A DNA stretch of 64,000 nt from positions 1 through 64,000 of the forward strand of contig JAHXIQ010000006.1 in the NCBI GenBank assembly GCA_025655555.1, given 5' to 3'. A program made the position numbers and the translations under genes. Origin of the DNA: Candidatus Thiodiazotropha sp. (ex Myrtea sp. 'scaly one' KF741663). GTDB lineage: Bacteria; Pseudomonadota; Gammaproteobacteria; Chromatiales; Chromatiaceae. A model generated the notes under the pieces. It was not told where the DNA came from, made no database searches, and saw only the letters and a program-made list of their open reading frames with translations. The first letter of the stretch is position 1. The number at the start of each line of letters is the position of its first letter. This document shows, in pieces, positions 19,852 through 27,843 of this stretch.

Positions 19852-19865
19852 TTGACTCAGATCAA
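19852..19865 (+). promoter_or_regulatory. FNR/ANR-like site upstream of the PKD-multiheme gene
   Basis: TTGACTCAGATCAA matches the FNR consensus TTGAT-N4-ATCAA at 9 of 10 defined positions. It is centred about 105 bp before the start codon of the nine-heme lipoprotein gene. Activation would place the transcription start near 19900. The match suggests induction at low oxygen, but a single site by eye is not proof. Confidence 0.5.
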
Positions 19866-19963
19866 TATTGGGATTAATTTCCCATCTTAAGAATTCAGGG
19901 GCAGCACTGCACTTCCCGCGTCCCGATCATCTCCTTAAAACGACAGATCTAAGGATAGCAGAC

Positions 19964-22900
19964 ATGCGACATCCTCATCGGACCGAAGCGTTCAAGGGCA
20001 TCCATCGCCTATACCCCCTATTCTCACTCATACTCGTATTCGCCCTCACAGCATGTGGTGGGAGCAGCGGAGAGAGCACAAACAGTGCCCCAGTCGCCAA
20101 TGCCAACGGCCCCTACAGCGCCCAAACAGGTGAGGCAATCAATTTCAGCAGTGCCGGTTCCACAGACAGTGATGGTTCCATCACCACCTATGCCTGGGAT
20201 TTCGGTAATGGCACGACCAGCAGCGATGCCAACCCTGCCCACATCTATACCGCAGCAGGTTCATTTACCGTTTCACTGACCGTGACCGACAATGACGGCG
20301 CAAGCCATACGGATACGACCTCAGCCACCGTCACGAACCCACCTGGCGGCAATCAGACACCGACAGCCAATGCCAACGGCCCCTACACAGGCACAACCGG
20401 TATTGCCGTCGCCTTTTCCAGCGCCGGGTCCAGTGACCCGGACGGTACCATTGCAACCTACGCCTGGAACTTCGGTGACGGCAACACCAGCAATGCGGCC
20501 AATCCCAATCACACCTATGCGGCTGCAGGCACCTATAACGTCAGCCTGACGGTGACTGACAATGGCGGTGCCATCGATAGTGATGTCACCACCGCCACCA
20601 TCTCCGACCCACCCAATGTCGCACCGACGGCCAATGCCAATGGTGACTACACAGGTACAGCAGGGTTAGCCGTCAGCTTGAGCAGCGCCGGCTCTTCCGA
20701 CAGCGACGGCAGCATTGCTTCCTACGCCTGGGATTTCGGAGACGGCGGCAGCAGCACGCAGGCCAATCCGAATCACAGCTACACCTCGGCCGGCAGTTAC
20801 ACAGTCACTCTTACCGTTACTGACAACGATGGAGCCACCGACAGCGATACAGCGACGGCAACCATCTCGGCTACAGCGAACGTTGCGCCCACCGCCAATG
20901 CCAACGGCGACTATACGGGCACCACCGGCAATCCGGTGAGCTTCTTCAGCACCGGTTCCAGCGACAGTGATGGCGCCATCACTGGCTATCAGTGGGACTT
21001 TGGTGACGGCGCTAACAGCACCGATACCAATCCAGTCCACACCTATGCCGCCGCCGGTAACTATACGGTGACCCTGACCGTCACCGATGACGAAGGCGCC
21101 ACGGACAGCGATACGGCTTCTGCCGCCATCACCGATACCCCCACCGTGCCCAATGTCTCGATCAACTCCACCAGCCAGAACGGTGCACTGAGCATGACCC
21201 CGGTCACCGAGCAAGCGCTGGACGGACAGGCGGGTTATAAGATCTTCGCCGTGAATGATCTGGGTATGCATTGCGGCGATTTCGACACCCGCGTCTCGAG
21301 CATTCTGCCGCCCTTCAATGTCCTGCATGCCACGGTTATCCAACGGGGGGCCACACCCACGGTGTTGACACGCACCGATAACGTTGAGGTCTACTACTCC
21401 TCATCATCCAATCCCAATGACCCGATCCTCACCGGCGTTAATTCTGCCGGCACCGGTCCTGTCTACTCCAGCATCGCTGGCGGCAATGTCTTCAAGACCA
21501 ACTTCTGGGATATCGCCCGGGATGCCTACGATCCCTTCTACCCGGCCGGCATTCTTCCCGCTTTCTATCCGGCAGGCCCGGTGGCGGATATTTTGGATCT
21601 TGGTCTGCCGATGCCGAATGTTGAGCGCCTCTATTTGGGAGACGGCATGCTGACTGCTGATCAGCAGTCGATGCCAGGCAGACACGGCCCATACGTGGAC
21701 AATGCGGTTGAGATGTTCGAGGCCTATGTGGTCGACCAGCCCTTCTTTACCAACCCCGCCTTCAAATTCGGCTATGTCTCAGAAGCGGTTAACTGGTACG
21801 AGGCGCCCGGCATTCCACTCGCCGCCTTTGACGATGCAGGCCGTGAAAACCCCTGGCCGCTGTTCCGCATCCAGGCAAAACAGACCGGCACCACCCTGGC
21901 CTCTGTGGACACCGTGGTACCCATCTCCGGCGAGGCGAACTGCGGCGCCTGCCATGGCTCGCCCCTGGATGGCGGTAACGGTTCCGCCACCGCCACACTC
22001 GTAGACAACAGTATCGCGGTGGCCGATGTGCTCGATGATCCTGAGCACGGCAATGTGCCACTGGAGGTCAGCAAAGAGTACGCTGCCGACCTGAACCTGC
22101 TCCGGCTGCATGATCATAAGCACGGCACGACACTGGAGGCCAACAAACCGGTGGTCTGTCAACAGTGCCACTACACTCCCGCACTGGACTTGGCCCAGCT
22201 CGGGCCGCTGGATAGCACTTCAGGCGGGAACGGCCGCGAGCAGACCAGTGTAAAGAGTATGTCCAACGTCATGCACAGCCACCACGGTACGGTTAGGGAT
22301 ACCAACGGCAACCTGCTGTTCCCCGAAATGCCGGCGGCCATCAAGGACAACTTAGGTTTCGTCTCCAATGACGCCGAGCGCCGGGCAGTGCTCGATGAGA
22401 CTTGTTACCAGTGCCATCCGGGACGCCGTACCGACTGCCTGCGCGGCGCCATGGCCAATGGCGGCATGCTCTGTCAGGACTGCCACGGCAACATGGCACA
22501 GGTAGGCGACGACTTTAGCCGCAATGTCTCACCCACCAATGTAGGCGCTTTCGAATTGGGCGGTGATTTCTATACGAATCCTGCCCAGCCAAGAGTCCCG
22601 TGGGCCAATGAGCCGGGATGTGGTTCCTGCCACACAGGTGATGCGATGAGCAACATGGCATCCGATGCCAATGTGGTGGTCAATCCTGCCGACGCCGACG
22701 GTAACCTGGACAGTATCCGGCTCTTCCAGGCCTATAAGAGCAATGACTCAAAGGCCACACCGATAGTCCCGACCAACAAACGGTTTGCGGAGAATGTCAT
22801 CGAAGCGACCAATCCGGTCATTACCGACCCAAGCGATGTGAGGATCGGCAATCCGATGCTCTATCGGGTCAGTACAGGCCATGGCGGTATCTTTTGCGAA

Positions 22901-23302
22901 ACCTGCCACGGGTCGACCCACGGTATCTGGCCGAACAAGAACGATTTGGCCAACGACAATGTGGCTGCTAATCAGCTACAGGGTCACAAGGGTACTATTA
23001 TCGAATGCGACACCTGTCATACGGGTAGTCTCGGCAATACGCTGGAGGGCCCGCACGGTATGCATCCGGTGGGTGATACCTCATTCGCCGATGGTGGCCA
23101 TGCCAGCCCTGCAGAAAACAATCCCAACGCCTGTCGCGCCTGCCATGGCGACAACGGCCAGGGCACTGTCCTCTCACGCATGGCCACGGATAGGACACTG
23201 CAATGCGATAAATCCACCAGCTTCTGTCCCGACGGGAACAGTGTCCAGTTCCCCAAAGCCCATATGGTGGGTTGTACCGAATGCCATGGAAATGAGCTCT
23301 AG
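19964..23302 (+). CDS. Lipoprotein with four PKD domains and nine heme c motifs
   Basis: This 1112-residue protein begins at 19964 after AAGGA; the longer frame from 19868 adds no signal. A lipoprotein signal ends in LTACGGSS, so it should be lipid-anchored, possibly on the cell surface. Four near-identical PKD domains follow within about residues 35-390, each starting with (P)TANANGxYTG and containing YAWDFGDG. A middle domain contains NDLGMHCGDFD. The last 450 residues carry nine CXXCH motifs (CGACH, CQQCH, CYQCH, CQDCH, CGSCH, CETCH, CDTCH, CRACH, CTECH). It is plausibly an outer-surface electron-transfer protein whose PKD stalk holds the heme domain away from the membrane; that role is inferred. 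It stands alone, with a strong terminator behind it. Confidence 0.93.
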   Translation: MRHPHRTEAFKGIHRLYPLFSLILVFALTACGGSSGESTNSAPVANANGPYSAQTGEAINFSSAGSTDSDGSITTYAWDFGNGTTSSDANPAHIYTAAGSFTVSLTVTDNDGASHTDTTSATVTNPPGGNQTPTANANGPYTGTTGIAVAFSSAGSSDPDGTIATYAWNFGDGNTSNAANPNHTYAAAGTYNVSLTVTDNGGAIDSDVTTATISDPPNVAPTANANGDYTGTAGLAVSLSSAGSSDSDGSIASYAWDFGDGGSSTQANPNHSYTSAGSYTVTLTVTDNDGATDSDTATATISATANVAPTANANGDYTGTTGNPVSFFSTGSSDSDGAITGYQWDFGDGANSTDTNPVHTYAAAGNYTVTLTVTDDEGATDSDTASAAITDTPTVPNVSINSTSQNGALSMTPVTEQALDGQAGYKIFAVNDLGMHCGDFDTRVSSILPPFNVLHATVIQRGATPTVLTRTDNVEVYYSSSSNPNDPILTGVNSAGTGPVYSSIAGGNVFKTNFWDIARDAYDPFYPAGILPAFYPAGPVADILDLGLPMPNVERLYLGDGMLTADQQSMPGRHGPYVDNAVEMFEAYVVDQPFFTNPAFKFGYVSEAVNWYEAPGIPLAAFDDAGRENPWPLFRIQAKQTGTTLASVDTVVPISGEANCGACHGSPLDGGNGSATATLVDNSIAVADVLDDPEHGNVPLEVSKEYAADLNLLRLHDHKHGTTLEANKPVVCQQCHYTPALDLAQLGPLDSTSGGNGREQTSVKSMSNVMHSHHGTVRDTNGNLLFPEMPAAIKDNLGFVSNDAERRAVLDETCYQCHPGRRTDCLRGAMANGGMLCQDCHGNMAQVGDDFSRNVSPTNVGAFELGGDFYTNPAQPRVPWANEPGCGSCHTGDAMSNMASDANVVVNPADADGNLDSIRLFQAYKSNDSKATPIVPTNKRFAENVIEATNPVITDPSDVRIGNPMLYRVSTGHGGIFCETCHGSTHGIWPNKNDLANDNVAANQLQGHKGTIIECDTCHTGSLGNTLEGPHGMHPVGDTSFADGGHASPAENNPNACRACHGDNGQGTVLSRMATDRTLQCDKSTSFCPDGNSVQFPKAHMVGCTECHGNEL

Positions 23303-23335
23303 ATAACAATAAAAACGACTATTTTCTTCCCTTGT

Positions 23336-23365
23336 ACCGCATGCCGTTTGGCATGCGGTTTTTCT
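23336..23365 (+). terminator. Rho-independent terminator of the nine-heme gene
   Basis: A perfect 10-bp stem (ACCGCATGCC / GGCATGCGGT, loop GTTT) followed by TTTTCTTTG lies about 33 bp after the stop codon. Transcription from the PKD-cytochrome gene should end here. Confidence 0.9.
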
Positions 23366-23632
23366 TTGTCTATTTGCAGCGAAACTGGCTTCATCTCTCA
23401 ATCAGAGATCAATAGCAAAATAAATTCACAAGCATGGGATGTATGAATTCGCATCTGTTTTTAGAGTCATATCCCTGGAGGGAACGGCGAGACCCGCCAA
23501 AGACCCCATGAAGCAGCAGGAATATATCCAGACAAAACAAGCAAACATTGATTGGGTTGATATAACCGTTCTTTTATGAACCCGCTGATATCCACTTGAT
23601 CACAGGATCTCCGTGTTCTAACAGGCAACTTA
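23366..23632. other. Gap upstream of the small membrane protein
   Basis: Nothing recognisable is present apart from what must be the promoter of the following genes. Short open frames here have no family features. Confidence 0.45.
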
Positions 23633-23788
23633 ATGAAATACCTCGAAGACAAGCTGTTAATTCTGCTGCTCGGGCTTTTGGGCATCACTTTGATGGCCTA
23701 TATTTACGATATCTTCCCCTACCCTTTTGGCCTGCTGATTCTTTTAATACTCATCGCAGCCAGACTATTCTCACAGAGATCATCTTGA
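23633..23788 (+). CDS. 51-residue membrane protein upstream of CIA30
   Basis: This short frame encodes 51 residues. It starts MKYLEDKLLILLLG and has two hydrophobic helices (LLILLLGLLGITLMAYIY and FGLLILLILIAARLF) joined by a short loop with two prolines, then a polar tail. It ends 4 bp before the CIA30 start in the same direction, which supports a real, co-transcribed gene. The ribosome site is weak (AGGCAACTTA). Function unknown. Confidence 0.55.
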   Translation: MKYLEDKLLILLLGLLGITLMAYIYDIFPYPFGLLILLILIAARLFSQRSS

Positions 23789-23792
23789 CAAT

Positions 23793-24368
23793 ATGACACT
23801 GAGAAATCTGAGATTCGCAATCTGTTTTCTTGCCCCAATCGCCATGGCTGATGAACGCATGATTATCGACGATCGGAAAAACAGCGATCTTGAATCTGCT
23901 ATTGGGACACACTGGCGGCTGGTCACCGATGGCGTGATGGGCGGCATCTCCACTGGCCGTCTTCAGGCAGATAGTGTCAACGGCAAGGCATGCTTGAGAT
24001 TACGCGGCAGTGTCAGGCTGGAAAACAATGGCGGCTTTATTCAGGCGGCACTGGACGTAGATCAAACACCAGGCGGAGACGCTTCAACCTTCCAGGGTGT
24101 ACTCATAGAGGTGCTCGGCAACAATGCGGAGTACAACCTGCACCTCCGTACAGATGATGTCTGGCTGCCCTGGCAATCCTACCGGTCTTCGTTTCATGCC
24201 ACCCCGGGATGGCAGACCATCAAACTGCCTTTCGCAGGATTCGGGGGATATCGCATCAGTCGTACTCTCGACACCGGCCAACTTAAGCGGATCAGCATAG
24301 TTGCCATAGGAAAAGCCTTCGTGGCGGATCTCTGTGTTGCACGCCTTGAATATTACCGTGAAAATTAA
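23793..24368 (+). CDS. CIA30-family protein, likely exported
   Basis: This 191-residue protein matches the complex I intermediate-associated protein 30 (CIA30) fold, a jelly-roll galactose-binding-like domain. The signature opening WRLVTDGVMGGISTGRL and later NNGGFIQAALDV, YNLHLRTDDVWLPWQSYR and PGWQTIKLPFAGF are clear. The first 18 residues (RNLRFAICFLAPIAMADE) look like a signal peptide, so it probably acts in the periplasm. Bacterial members have no settled role; the mitochondrial name does not imply a link to complex I here. It follows the 51-residue membrane protein by 4 bp. Confidence 0.85.
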   Translation: MTLRNLRFAICFLAPIAMADERMIIDDRKNSDLESAIGTHWRLVTDGVMGGISTGRLQADSVNGKACLRLRGSVRLENNGGFIQAALDVDQTPGGDASTFQGVLIEVLGNNAEYNLHLRTDDVWLPWQSYRSSFHATPGWQTIKLPFAGFGGYRISRTLDTGQLKRISIVAIGKAFVADLCVARLEYYREN

Positions 24369-24462
24369 TCGTCGATCAGTCAAGCGGTCTTACACTTCAT
24401 TCGTCACCTCAATACCGCAGACATCACAAATACCATAATCAATCATCAAAAGGCCCCATTCG

Positions 24463-25251
24463 ATGCGGAATATTGAACAGCTGCTTGAAATCATGTCCCG
24501 CCTGCGGGACCCACAGCAAGGCTGTCCCTGGGACTTGCGTCAGACATACAGCACTATTGTCCCCTACACGTTGGAGGAAGCCTATGAAGTTGCCGATGCC
24601 ATCCAACGGGGCGATATGCAGGAACTTCGAAGTGAGTTGGGCGACTTACTGTTTCAGGTAATTTTCTATAGCCAGATAGCACAGGAAGAGGGTCACTTTG
24701 ATTTCGAGGAGGTCGTTGACGTCATCTGTGAAAAGATGCTTCGCCGACATCCCCATGTCTTCTCTGATGCAAAGTTCGAAAACGATGAGGCGTTGCGGGC
24801 GGCCTGGGAGTCAGAAAAAGCGGAGGAGCGAGCCGAAAAAGGTACAACCGATGATATGAGCGAAATGGCCGGCGTGGCAAGAGCGCTGCCTGCCCTGATA
24901 CGGGCAGAGAAGTTACAGAAGCGAGCCGCACGTGTAGGTTTTGACTGGCCGAATGTGGACGGCGCTCTGAAAAAAGTCCATGAAGAACTGGCAGAGATAC
25001 ACCACGAGTTGGATCAGGAAGACCTCTCTAAGGCGCAGGATGAACTGGGGGATCTCCTTTTCAGCGTGGTCAATGTCACACGTCTAGTGGGAATGGATGC
25101 CGAACAGGTCCTGAGTCGGGCGAATGAAAAGTTTGAACGACGTTTTCGAGAGATGGAAAAGTTGTTAAAGGAAAGCGGCAAAGCGAATCTGCACACACTG
25201 ACTTTGGAAGAGTGGGACAGCGCTTGGGAAGAGATCAAGCGTCAAGAATAA
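24463..25251 (+). CDS. mazG: Nucleoside triphosphate pyrophosphohydrolase MazG
   Basis: This 262-residue cytoplasmic enzyme hydrolyses NTPs to NMP and PPi and cleans the nucleotide pool. It has two MazG domains. The first has the start CPWDLRQTYSTIVPYTLEEAYEV with the metal-binding EEAYE and ELGDLLFQ motifs; the second repeats DELGDLLFSVVNVTRLVG near residues 190-215. The length equals E. coli MazG (263). In E. coli it limits ppGpp by acting on its precursors; that is family knowledge, not shown here. It is preceded by a 94-bp gap after CIA30. Confidence 0.97.
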   Translation: MRNIEQLLEIMSRLRDPQQGCPWDLRQTYSTIVPYTLEEAYEVADAIQRGDMQELRSELGDLLFQVIFYSQIAQEEGHFDFEEVVDVICEKMLRRHPHVFSDAKFENDEALRAAWESEKAEERAEKGTTDDMSEMAGVARALPALIRAEKLQKRAARVGFDWPNVDGALKKVHEELAEIHHELDQEDLSKAQDELGDLLFSVVNVTRLVGMDAEQVLSRANEKFERRFREMEKLLKESGKANLHTLTLEEWDSAWEEIKRQE

Positions 25252-25377
25252 GATTCTATTTTTTATAGATACAAATCTGTGGTTCTCTTGACTCCACCTG
25301 ATTAGCAGTAAGATCGTGATCGGTCTCTGATCCATCTAATCTGAGTACAGATATATTAAATTGAACACACTGACACT

Positions 25378-25515
25378 ATGAAATACAAACTAAGAAGCGT
25401 TATCGAAAAAACATCGACTATCGGCCAAATAGCCATTGCCATTCTAATTTTGATTGCGTTTCTATCAATTATTGCTCTAACAAAATTATGGTTTTTTGAT
25501 AAATATTTTTTTTAG
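25378..25515 (+). CDS. Possible 45-residue single-pass membrane protein
   Basis: A short frame encodes 45 residues: a basic N-terminus (MKYKLRSVIEKTS), one long hydrophobic helix (IAIAILILIAFLSIIALTKL) and a short aromatic tail. It lies 126 bp after mazG. The very AT-rich codons and missing ribosome site make it uncertain; it may be noise in an AT-rich spacer. Confidence 0.3.
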   Translation: MKYKLRSVIEKTSTIGQIAIAILILIAFLSIIALTKLWFFDKYFF

Positions 25516-25550
25516 AATATTTGGGAAACGTCAGGCCACGATTTACAGGG

Positions 25551-25575
25551 AATAATAGGGGACAGACCACGATTT
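25551..25575 (+). repeat. 25-bp direct repeat, left copy (flanks mtgA)
   Basis: The unit begins AATAATAGGGGACAGACCAC. A copy matching at 22 of 25 positions lies exactly 900 bp away at 26451-26475, so the two bracket mtgA. A shorter direct repeat, CCACGATTTACAGG, occurs twice here, at 25536 and 25567. GGGACAGACCAC-type sequences are typical of REP families in gammaproteobacteria. Confidence 0.55.
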
Positions 25576-25602
25576 ACAGGAGTCGTCACTAATATCCCCC
25601 TC

Positions 25603-26394
25603 TCACCGGTTGTGAACCGATCTCAACCAGTCGTCACCCAGCATATCCATTTGCTGCTCAATCCAGCGAGCTCTTTCCGATATATAAGGAGTTGGTGGTT
25701 GCGCACGGTATCGCCATGGGCTGGGCAATACCGCCACCAGCCGTGCCGCCTGATTTCTGGATAGATGACTGACTGGTGATCCATACCAGTATTCACTGCC
25801 TGCACAAACCCCATAGACACCCGGACCATACTCAGCAATATTCAGGTAGACTTCCAAAATCCGTTGTTTCTCCCATAGCAGTTCGACTAACAGAGAGAGC
25901 GCACCCTCCAGGGCCTTTCTACTCCAATTCTTACCCTGCCATAAAAAGAGATTCTTTACCGTCTGTTGAGTGATAGTGCTTGCACCGCGCAGACCAGCAC
26001 CCTGCTCCGCTTCCGTCAGTGCCTTTTCAATCGCTCCCAAGTCAATCCCCGAATGGTTGGGGAAATTCTGATCCTCAGATGCCACAACTGCCAGCTGCAT
26101 ATCGTATGGAATCTCTTCAAGATCACACCATTCATGTTTGATGGTTTCCGGATAACCGGCTGGTGGACTCATAGCCCGTTGCACCCGCACAGACCATAGA
26201 GGCGGATCAATAAAACGAAGCATCACTATCGTACCAACAAGAAACAAAAGCAGAATGAAAGCGGTCTGCCAGAGACGTTTAATCAACAACCGAAATAACG
26301 TCGGTTTTTTACTCCCTTTTCCACGTTTACGATTAGGTGGCCTCAATGCGGCTCTTACTGCTCTTATTGATGTTCCTGGCAAAAGATTCACCAT
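25603..26394 (-). CDS. mtgA: Monofunctional biosynthetic peptidoglycan transglycosylase
   Basis: This 263-residue glycosyltransferase (GT51) polymerises lipid II into glycan strands on the outer face of the inner membrane. One N-terminal membrane helix (TAFILLLFLVGTIVMLRF) is followed by the catalytic domain. The motifs are in order: ASEDQNFPNHSGIDLGAI with the catalytic glutamate, RGASTITQQTVKNLFLW, NWSRKALEGAL and KQRILEVYLNIAEYGPGVYG. There is no transpeptidase domain, so it is MtgA and not a class A PBP. It stands alone between two REP-like direct repeats. The start is the ATG at 26394, with only a weak ribosome site. Confidence 0.95.
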   Translation of the reverse strand: MVNLLPGTSIRAVRAALRPPNRKRGKGSKKPTLFRLLIKRLWQTAFILLLFLVGTIVMLRFIDPPLWSVRVQRAMSPPAGYPETIKHEWCDLEEIPYDMQLAVVASEDQNFPNHSGIDLGAIEKALTEAEQGAGLRGASTITQQTVKNLFLWQGKNWSRKALEGALSLLVELLWEKQRILEVYLNIAEYGPGVYGVCAGSEYWYGSPVSHLSRNQAARLVAVLPSPWRYRAQPPTPYISERARWIEQQMDMLGDDWLRSVHNR

Positions 26395-26732
26395 AAATGA
26401 ATATGATTTTGCCAGTCACTCTATCATCATCATGAGAGTGAAATAATACGAATAATAGGAGACAGACCACAGTTTCTTCGATAGATACAGTAATAATCGT
26501 AGTGTATTCACAGCTGTCCCTCACCACCCCACCTAGAGTCAAAAGTGTAATGAGTACACTCGAAAAAACTGGTGAATATTCATCTAAGCTAGATTCACTT
26601 AAAGAAGAAGTCGGAAAATTGCCAAAAGAATCGGATGGTGAAAGCTAACTAATGGGCATCAGGGGACCGGTAATAAAAGAAAATCTCTTTCCTTTCATTT
26701 TCACCTACTACCTTGCAAGCACACTCGCCCCC
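26395..26732. other. Spacer with the right-hand direct repeat
   Basis: It contains the right copy of the 25-bp repeat (26451-26475) and a 32-codon plus-strand frame at 26550-26648 (starts MSTLEKTGEYSS). That frame is too short and too lacking in features to call a gene. Nothing else is recognisable. Confidence 0.45.
26451..26475 (+). repeat. 25-bp direct repeat, right copy
   Basis: The unit begins AATAATAGGAGACAGACCAC and is the partner of the copy at 25551-25575, exactly 900 bp away. Three mismatches separate the two copies. Both point the same way. Confidence 0.55.
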
Positions 26733-27359
26733 CTACGCCATGGCAGACGGATCGATGGAAAAAGTCCCTGAATAACCAAACGTCTGTCCAAACAGCGGGT
26801 GCACCATATTGAAGTCCATATAAAATTCCTTTTCACTGATTGCACGTTCAATGATCTCCGCATCACCCAGAATGGCCCAAGTCGGAATAGAGAGGCGAGC
26901 AATGCCGATATCCCAAGTATAACCGCGGCTCGTGAACACCAGTGCTCCGTTACTGACAGACATCCGCATACGGATACCCATGCCAAATCTCACATATTCA
27001 ATGATCTCATCACCCGCTACATGTTCCATGCGGGACTTGAAGACGGCCAGGGGTTTACCGGGAAATTTAAGAGTACGATGCCAGAACATTGCCTTCTCAT
27101 TGTCAACCTCAGTCCAGTTTCTTACCTCAGTGGCTATATTGATACCCCGGTAGGGGATCAACGCGCCAAAGAGTCGCCCGGGCAAGAGAAACAGCTTGGC
27201 GATATTCGAGTGGAATACCCGATCCATTGTTCCAGAGACTGTTATACGGGATGTCTGCCCTGGCTTCATCTCATAGTGCCTCTGTACGATTTCATCCAGT
27301 TGATCCCACTGCTCTCCCAGTGCTTTTTGCATCACCGATAGCGCTTTGTTCTCTTGCAT
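26733..27359 (-). CDS. DUF4166-family protein
   Basis: This 208-residue soluble protein starts at 27359, right after AAGGAGATTCAC; the frame extends upstream to 27572 but only as antisense of the next gene. The body matches DUF4166: LGEQWDQLDEIVQRHYEM, then HRTLKFPGKPLAVFKSRME, VRFGMGIRMRMSVSNGALVF and a C-terminal MDFNMVHPLFGQTFGYSG. The biochemical role is unknown. In other bacteria DUF4166 proteins occur beside or fused to SDR or saccharopine dehydrogenase-like proteins, and here it is the last gene of an operon with an SDR-DoxX protein. It is likely under the GbsR/MarR-like repressor encoded just upstream of the operon. Confidence 0.85.
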   Translation of the reverse strand: MQENKALSVMQKALGEQWDQLDEIVQRHYEMKPGQTSRITVSGTMDRVFHSNIAKLFLLPGRLFGALIPYRGINIATEVRNWTEVDNEKAMFWHRTLKFPGKPLAVFKSRMEHVAGDEIIEYVRFGMGIRMRMSVSNGALVFTSRGYTWDIGIARLSIPTWAILGDAEIIERAISEKEFYMDFNMVHPLFGQTFGYSGTFSIDPSAMA

Positions 27360-27369
27360 GTGAATCTCC

Positions 27370-27843
27370 TTATATGACAAATTGAGGTTTAAAGACCATG
27401 AGTGAATAGATGATGACCATGGAGATGAATGCGGGAATGCCAAGCCAAAACCAAGTCCTGGCATATCGCTGATATTGCCCGTCAAGTGGTATCTCCTTCT
27501 TAACCGCCTCGGCTGCGATATCCCGCATGCATATTTGCAGCCAGACAACCGGCAGCCAGCACCCGCCCGCAACGATATAGAGTAGGATGGTGAACACTAT
27601 CCAGGGCTGATTCAATGGAATACCCATCAGATGAACGAGCCAAAATCCGGTGAGCGGTTGTATGATCACCGTCGGCGTGGTGAAGAGCCAGTCAGCAGTC
27701 ACCACGGTTCTGTTGGTCTGTGCAATATTGCGCAGATCACCTTTGCGGTCGGCCATCCATTTGTAGAACGCACTCCCCAATCCCGTGCCAAATAACAGTG
27801 TGGAACTGATGATATGGATCAGTTTGATTGCGGTGTATTCCAT
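27370..27843 (-). CDS. DUF2269-family membrane protein
   Basis: This 157-residue integral membrane protein has four hydrophobic helices. It opens with the family pattern MEYTAIKLIHIISSTLLFGTG, which holds a conserved histidine, and continues with TADWLFTTPTVIIQPLTGF and a last helix near the C-terminus. Its start codon shares one base with the stop of the upstream SDR-DoxX gene (TAATG), so translation is coupled. Function unknown; the helix histidines could bind heme, which is inference. Confidence 0.88.
   Translation of the reverse strand: MEYTAIKLIHIISSTLLFGTGLGSAFYKWMADRKGDLRNIAQTNRTVVTADWLFTTPTVIIQPLTGFWLVHLMGIPLNQPWIVFTILLYIVAGGCWLPVVWLQICMRDIAAEAVKKEIPLDGQYQRYARTWFWLGIPAFISMVIIYSLMVFKPQFVI

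Noticed and set aside
26550-26648. 32-codon frame MSTLEKTGEYSS...
   Set aside because: Too short, no ribosome site, no neighbour linkage.
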